A stretch of DNA of 47,877 bases from the NCBI GenBank assembly GCA_037176905.1, contig JBBBWG010029143.1:1-47877 (forward strand). Direction: 5' to 3'. Within the stretch, counting starts at the first letter, position 1; every line of letters starts with the position of its first letter. The position numbers and the translations under genes were made by a program. A model generated the notes under the pieces. That model was not told the DNA's origin, searched no databases, and saw only the letters and a list, made by a program, of their open reading frames with translations. This document shows positions 42,999 to 47,877 of the stretch, piece by piece. The DNA comes from Azolla pinnata (taxonomy: Eukaryota > Streptophyta > Polypodiopsida > Salviniales > Salviniaceae).

Positions 42999-45900
42999 AA
43001 TGCAGACGGCTTTCGTTCCCCCGCCCCCTTCACGTCTCTCCATCACCGCTCCTCCCAGCTCCTCCGCCATCGCCAGCAGCAGCAGCAGCAGCAGCAACAA
43101 CAACAACAACAACAACAGCAAGGAGGAGGAGGAGGAGGACGACAACGCCAACAGTTGTTGTAGCTCTGATGCCAAAGGTCGCCCACCACCGGATCTGGTC
43201 CTCAATCCCAACCCCAAACTCTCCCCTCCTTCTCCCCCCCTTCTTCCTCCTCTTCCTCCTCCTCCTTCTCTTCCCCCTTCTCCTCTTACTCGTCCCACGC
43301 CTCCTTCTCGTTCCTCCTCCGCGCCCTCCTTCTCGTCTTCCTTCGATGGCCAATTCCGAACCAGGGTAGGCATGTACGAGCTCGGGCGCACCCTTGGCGA
43401 GGGAAACTTTGCCAAAGTCAAACTCGCCCGGCACGTCGCCACCAAGAAGCCCTTCGCCATCAAAATCTTCGACAAGGAGAAAATCCTGAAGCATAAGCTG
43501 TCGGACCAGGTGCGTCGATTCATCACTCCCCCCCCTCCCATCTGTGCATGTGATATGTGTATGTCTGTACCTCCCGCAGGAGGGGTTAGAAATCTGCATT
43601 GTACCCTTGTTTTCCTTGGTATGGTCCCTTTGGTCTGCAATATAACCATGCCCTGCCTTTTGCTTTCCTTACCTCTCTGCGATGCTCTCAGGTGAAGCGT
43701 GAAATCTCCACCATGAAGCTGGTCAAGCATCCCAACGTCGTTCAATTGTACGAAGTAAGTCTCCTTCCTTATCATCTATCAGCGGTACTTGCTCCGTTCT
43801 GTTATTTTGATCCTTTCTTTTGAAATCAGATCGATGAAACAAAATCGATACTGGCTCAAAATCTGCTTTTTGATCCTTTTAATTTGAGATCAGATCAACG
43901 TTTCATTCGTTACTGTATTTCACCTTCATGTTGCTGTACTTTGCCTTTATAAAGGTCATGGCAAGCAAGACCAAGGTTTATTTTGTTCTGGAGTTTGCTG
44001 CCAGAGGAGAACTGTTGAAGAAGCTAGTAAGTGGCAGCGCTAATTTGCGATCCACTGATCCATTGACTTTTTTGTATATTCGAGAAATGCCTCATGGTCT
44101 GTCGTTGTGATTCCATCAGAGATATCAGCGGAGGCTATCTGAAGATGAAGCTAGAAAATACTTCCAGCAGTTAATAAACGCAGTAAACTACTGCCATAGG
44201 AAGGGTGTATTTCACAGGGATCTGAAGGTTTCTGAGTACATCTCTGTTCATCTGGAACTTTGCAACCTGAGTAAATAAATAGGTCCTTCTTACTAGGTTT
44301 GGGTCTCTTTAACATATAATCCCATGTTTTTTTGCTTTTGCAGCCTGAGAATTTGCTTCTAGATGCGGATGAAAATCTCAAGATCTCTGATTTTGGACTG
44401 AGTGCTTTGAAAGAACAATGCTGGGTAAGCACATATACAGAACACCATGAAGAGATAATTTTGTGCATTTTTGTTGTTGGATATAACTTGAATCCTCTTC
44501 TTCAGACTGATGGACTTCTGCACACGGCATGTGGAACACCAAATTATGTTGCCCCTGAGGTATTTTGCATCCTCTCACATCTACATCACATCTACTAAAT
44601 ATACTCTCCCTCTCCCTCTCTCTCACTCCTATATTTTTACTATCATTTTCTTTTTGGTATTATCCGAAGGTCATCTGTAGCAAGGGCTATGATGGAGCAA
44701 AAGCAGACCTATGGTCTTGTGGGGTCATCTTGTTCGTCTTAATGACAGGTTCTTTACCTTTTGAAGATGGAAATTTGGTACAGCTTTATAAGAAGGTGCG
44801 GATGAGTCATTTCTTATGAATTGCACCTAATTCCAACATGTGATTTATGTGCAAATGAATTGTTTTGAGTACGCTGATTACCGTTGGCTTAAGTTCGATT
44901 TGAACCCTTGTTCTTATCCATGTTTGCAGATTATTAAGGGTGAGTATCGAACTCCACGTGGCTTTCCAGAAGGAGCTCGGAAATTGATCAAAAGGATACT
45001 GACACCAAATCCAAAGCATGTAGGATACTATTAAAATAGTTTTGACCAAAATCAAGTAAAATTTGATCTGTATTAGGATGGGAATCTCTCTTTGACATGG
45101 ATTCATCTTTTGTGCAGCGGATCATGTTGGCCCAGGTTCTTGAAGATCCCTGGTTTAAGGAGGGATACAAACCAGAAAAGAACAAGGTTGATGAAGAGAT
45201 CAACATTGATGATGTGAATATGGTTTTCAATGACTCTAAAGTATGGCAAGTCCCACTTCAATTTTCTATCTACTTCTTCTTGATCTATTGATTTCTTCTG
45301 AAAGTGCTGAAAACCTCTTACGTATACTAGGATCATTTTGTGACTGAAAAGAAGGAGCCCAAAGTTTCCAAGCCTCCTTTTTTGAATGCTTTTGAGCTCA
45401 TATCTTTCTCTAGTGGTCTGAATCTGTCAGGGTTGTTTGAAACTAAAGAGGTATGTTCAACTGCATAGTTTTTATACAGACAAAGTGTGCCAGTGATTAT
45501 GGCTTTGACATTGTTTTCTGTTCTAAAATTTCAGACGATGAAGAAAAGTTCAAGTTTTACGTCTATGCATCCTGCCTCTGAGATCATTTCAAAGATGGAA
45601 GAGACTGCCAAACCTCTTGGGTTCAATGTCGAAAAAAACGATTTCAAAGTAAAAGATTTTATTAAACCTTTTCTGTATCTCACTATATGCAAGCAATAGC
45701 TCACTTTGTTCTGTCCTGTTTTACTTTCTGCAAATATACATTCTGATGCTGGCTATTTTACTGCATTCTTAGCAGTTTGGCAGTTTTTATCTGGAATAAT
45801 ATTGAGGTTTCTTATGCAGTTGAAGCTCCAAGGAGTGTCTTCAACAGGCAGGGAAGGACAATTATCTGTAGCCACAGAGGTATAGGAATGTGGGAGTCAT

Positions 45901-46231
45901 TTAGTTGCAACTTGATGTTTGGTTTGGCAAAACGAATATTAATGTTTCCCGTGGGATTTGCTGTAGGTTTTTGAGCTCGGCCCTTCGTTATTTATGGTTG
46001 AAGTTCAGAAAGCAGAGGGAGATACACAGGAATACGATACGGTAAAACAACAATGTTTTTCTTCCATGCTTTGGCAGTTTTATTTATGAGGTGCAACCCA
46101 AATTTTAATTGGGAGAGTGTTTGCCTTCTTCTTTGCAGTTCTGTCAGAATTTTTCATCTGGACTGAAGGACATTGTATATAAGAAGGATGATGAAAAGCT
46201 GCGTGTAGACAAGAAGGATGTTAATGCCTAA
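42964..46231 (+). CDS. CIPK: CBL-interacting protein kinase (CIPK / SnRK3), 14 exons
   Basis: Exons are 42964-43509, 43692-43754, 43955-44026, 44120-44227, 44344-44424, 44506-44559, 44670-44795, 44930-45019, 45118-45240, 45331-45450, 45535-45648, 45820-45879, 45967-46041 and 46139-46231; all are phase 0 and encode 574 aa. CIPKs are Ser/Thr kinases switched on by calcium-bound CBL sensors and act on ion transporters at membranes. The kinase domain begins at [19 protein letters not shown] (137), with AIK Lys167, HRDLKPEN (259), DFG (279), an activation loop with [11 protein letters not shown] and APE (306). The FISL/NAF motif that binds CBL is [19 protein letters not shown] (440), followed by a PP2C-interaction-like segment [12 protein letters not shown] (~489). 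The intron-rich layout fits the intron-containing CIPK clade. The 136-residue N-terminal Ser/Pro/Asn-rich extension is unusual; ATG 43000 (562 aa) or ATG 43372 (438 aa, the usual CIPK length) are alternative starts. Confidence 0.94.
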
Positions 46232-47877
46232 TATGTCGACGTGCCACAGAAGAGAAGTAAGATTGCTACAGATGATTGTGAGCTTATTGCAATATAGCTT
46301 AGCTGTTATGCAGACAGGGCTGGTGGTCTGTTTATACGATGCCTGGTGTGAAGCCATAGCCAAGAGCAGTTATATAATGAGAGGGTCCTTGATTCTGAAG
46401 GCAAATGGCAATGCAAGGGTAGAAATATGGGTTTGTGAAAAAGTTTGTGTTATTACAGCTGCTGCCTCATGCCACAAATACATGAATGAAAACCTGTCGG
46501 GTCACTCCTTTTGAAGCGACTGCCAAGTTAGAGTTTCCAAACTAGGAATTCTTTTCAATTGATGTGGCAGAGAAGAGGGAAGTAGCAGTATTGTGAGATG
46601 GTACTACAACAAATCTACAATTGTGAATTTGTGATGCAAAGAGTATTCAGTAAAACGTTTTCTGGTGAGCATGGCTGTTGTAACATATCGTGAACAACAT
46701 CGAGCATGAGTACTTGCGAATATGGCTTTCCGAATGTTATATGAATGTTGGGGAATGCAAACCAGTGAACTAATCTGTACCGACTGCTGGCTCGTATACT
46801 CGTGAGTGTACACCATTTCCGAGAAATCATAGATTTTGTTTACACTTTTTCACTGTCTTTTGATGAAGAGACTGCATTCTGTCTTGTAAAACCTTTATCA
46901 TACTTGCTGGCAAATGTATATTTGATGTTACAAAACTTTTATGAGCTATGCCATCGAGGTCCTGAAGCTCACGTAGCATGTATAAATGTTAATATTGTTA
47001 CAATGTAAGCACGTGTGTCTATTAGTATGTGCTTATGCGCTGCTGGTTCATGGCTCGTTTACCGTGAGATACTGTGAAATACAGCTCTGGAGAGAATAAC
47101 TGGCATTATTAGCATGATTCTACCATTGGTGAGAAGAAATTTAATAAATGGAAGAATTTTACTGGATCTTCCTATTAATAGCAAATCAATTCTTGTAAAA
47201 GGTATGTTATACCATATACTGTAAAGATGAAAGGAACAGCTGGTAGTTGTGGACGACATGACGCCCATTTCTAATCCATTTAAGATACAGGCGTTTCACA
47301 TGGCAGGTATACAATATTCTCCAGAAGATCCATATAAATTTGTTAAGAGGCTTGGGATCTACCATGAGATGCAGTGTATGAAAACTGCAGGTGATATTTA
47401 GACGCTCTTATGCTGTGAAAGACTAGCATAACATAAGAAATCTTATGTAGCTTGATCAGGATTTGGTTATGCATCATTTTCTAACTCTTTGTTTGTATTC
47501 ATAACCGAAAAGAGTTCAAGTTGAAAAGTGAATTCACCTCTTTGTGCACATATTGCATGGGCCTGGCACAAACATTTAGTATTAATCTAGCTGTGAAAAA
47601 CTTTTGTTGATTCCATACATTCTTGGCCAAAACAATTGTTAATATAACTAACTAGTATCTGATAGCAGATTTTCAAGAATACTTTCTTGATGATACGGAG
47701 CTTATATAAAACTTGCATGTCCAGAAGGCACTGATTAATGAGAGAATTCCATGAAATGCAAGGAGTTGAATTATCATAATCCTAGCTCATTGATTGACCC
47801 CCATGACTATTGAAAAGGGCAAGCTGAGCAGTTAAGTTCCACCAAGTTGAGATTTAGGAGCACCCAATGTCCCATCA
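46232..47877. other. 3' region of the CIPK gene and unassigned DNA to the window end
   Basis: AT-rich sequence with no repeat arrays and only short frames on either strand. No RNA gene or part of a further gene was recognised. Confidence 0.55.

Noticed and set aside
41979..43163. 394-codon plus-strand frame before CIPK
   Set aside because: It stays open because repeat units are near multiples of three; its frame differs from the CIPK frame, and it has Cys/His/Met then Arg/Pro/Ser repeats with no domain.

Overview
This is a nuclear genomic window from a land plant. The evidence is spliceosomal introns with GT..AG borders, plastid-targeted proteins (ribosomal protein L24, a lumenal pentapeptide protein, a PGRL1-type thylakoid protein, riboflavin synthase), plant-specific AT-hook (AHL) regulators, a CIPK kinase, and two U4 snRNA genes with plant-type upstream sequence elements. 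Genes are dense (eight protein loci with intact reading frames, one with a disrupted frame, and two snRNA genes in 48 kb) and mostly have short introns. Intergenic DNA is very rich in microsatellites, including self-complementary tetranucleotides (GATC, CATG). This fits a compact-genome plant, perhaps seedless (moss, lycophyte or fern gene island), but the species cannot be fixed from sequence alone.

Layout, left to right. 1-960: CAT/CAC microsatellite. 1025-3590 (+): plastid ribosomal protein L24. 3591-9530: long repeat-rich, gene-poor stretch that ends as the leader of a clade-A, intronless AHL gene (9534-10775, +), whose 5' part holds an in-frame TGA. 10776-15140: repeats and unassigned sequence. 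15215-15372 and 16040-16190 (+): two tandem U4 snRNA genes. 17051-20586 (-): VPS29 of the retromer. 20590-24000: repeat blocks and the leader of a second AHL gene with introns (24002-28644, +). 29799-31724 (+): thylakoid lumenal pentapeptide-repeat protein of the TL17 type. 32773-35319 (+): PGRL1-like protein. 36177-37073 (+): single-exon plastid riboflavin synthase. 38250-39966 (-): small coiled-coil protein of unknown function, convergent with riboflavin synthase. 41915-42990: three stacked tandem-repeat arrays running into the first exon of a 14-exon CIPK kinase gene (42964-46231, +). 46232-47877: nothing recognised.

The genes are ordinary plant housekeeping, photosynthesis and signalling genes and do not form an operon-like system. 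Four of them act in the plastid, and TL17 and PGRL1 lie about 1 kb apart on one strand. The observations I find most worth a second look are: the two U4 genes, whose differences all preserve RNA structure and whose 3' hairpins have different sequences; the stop codon inside the intronless AHL gene; an 81-bp intron in PGRL1 that is a multiple of three and free of stops; the CIPK start codon embedded in a minisatellite; and the consistent placement of repeat arrays at the 5' side of genes. I did not find a convincing new biological system. Exon borders were deduced by eye from splice consensus, frame continuity and family alignment from memory.
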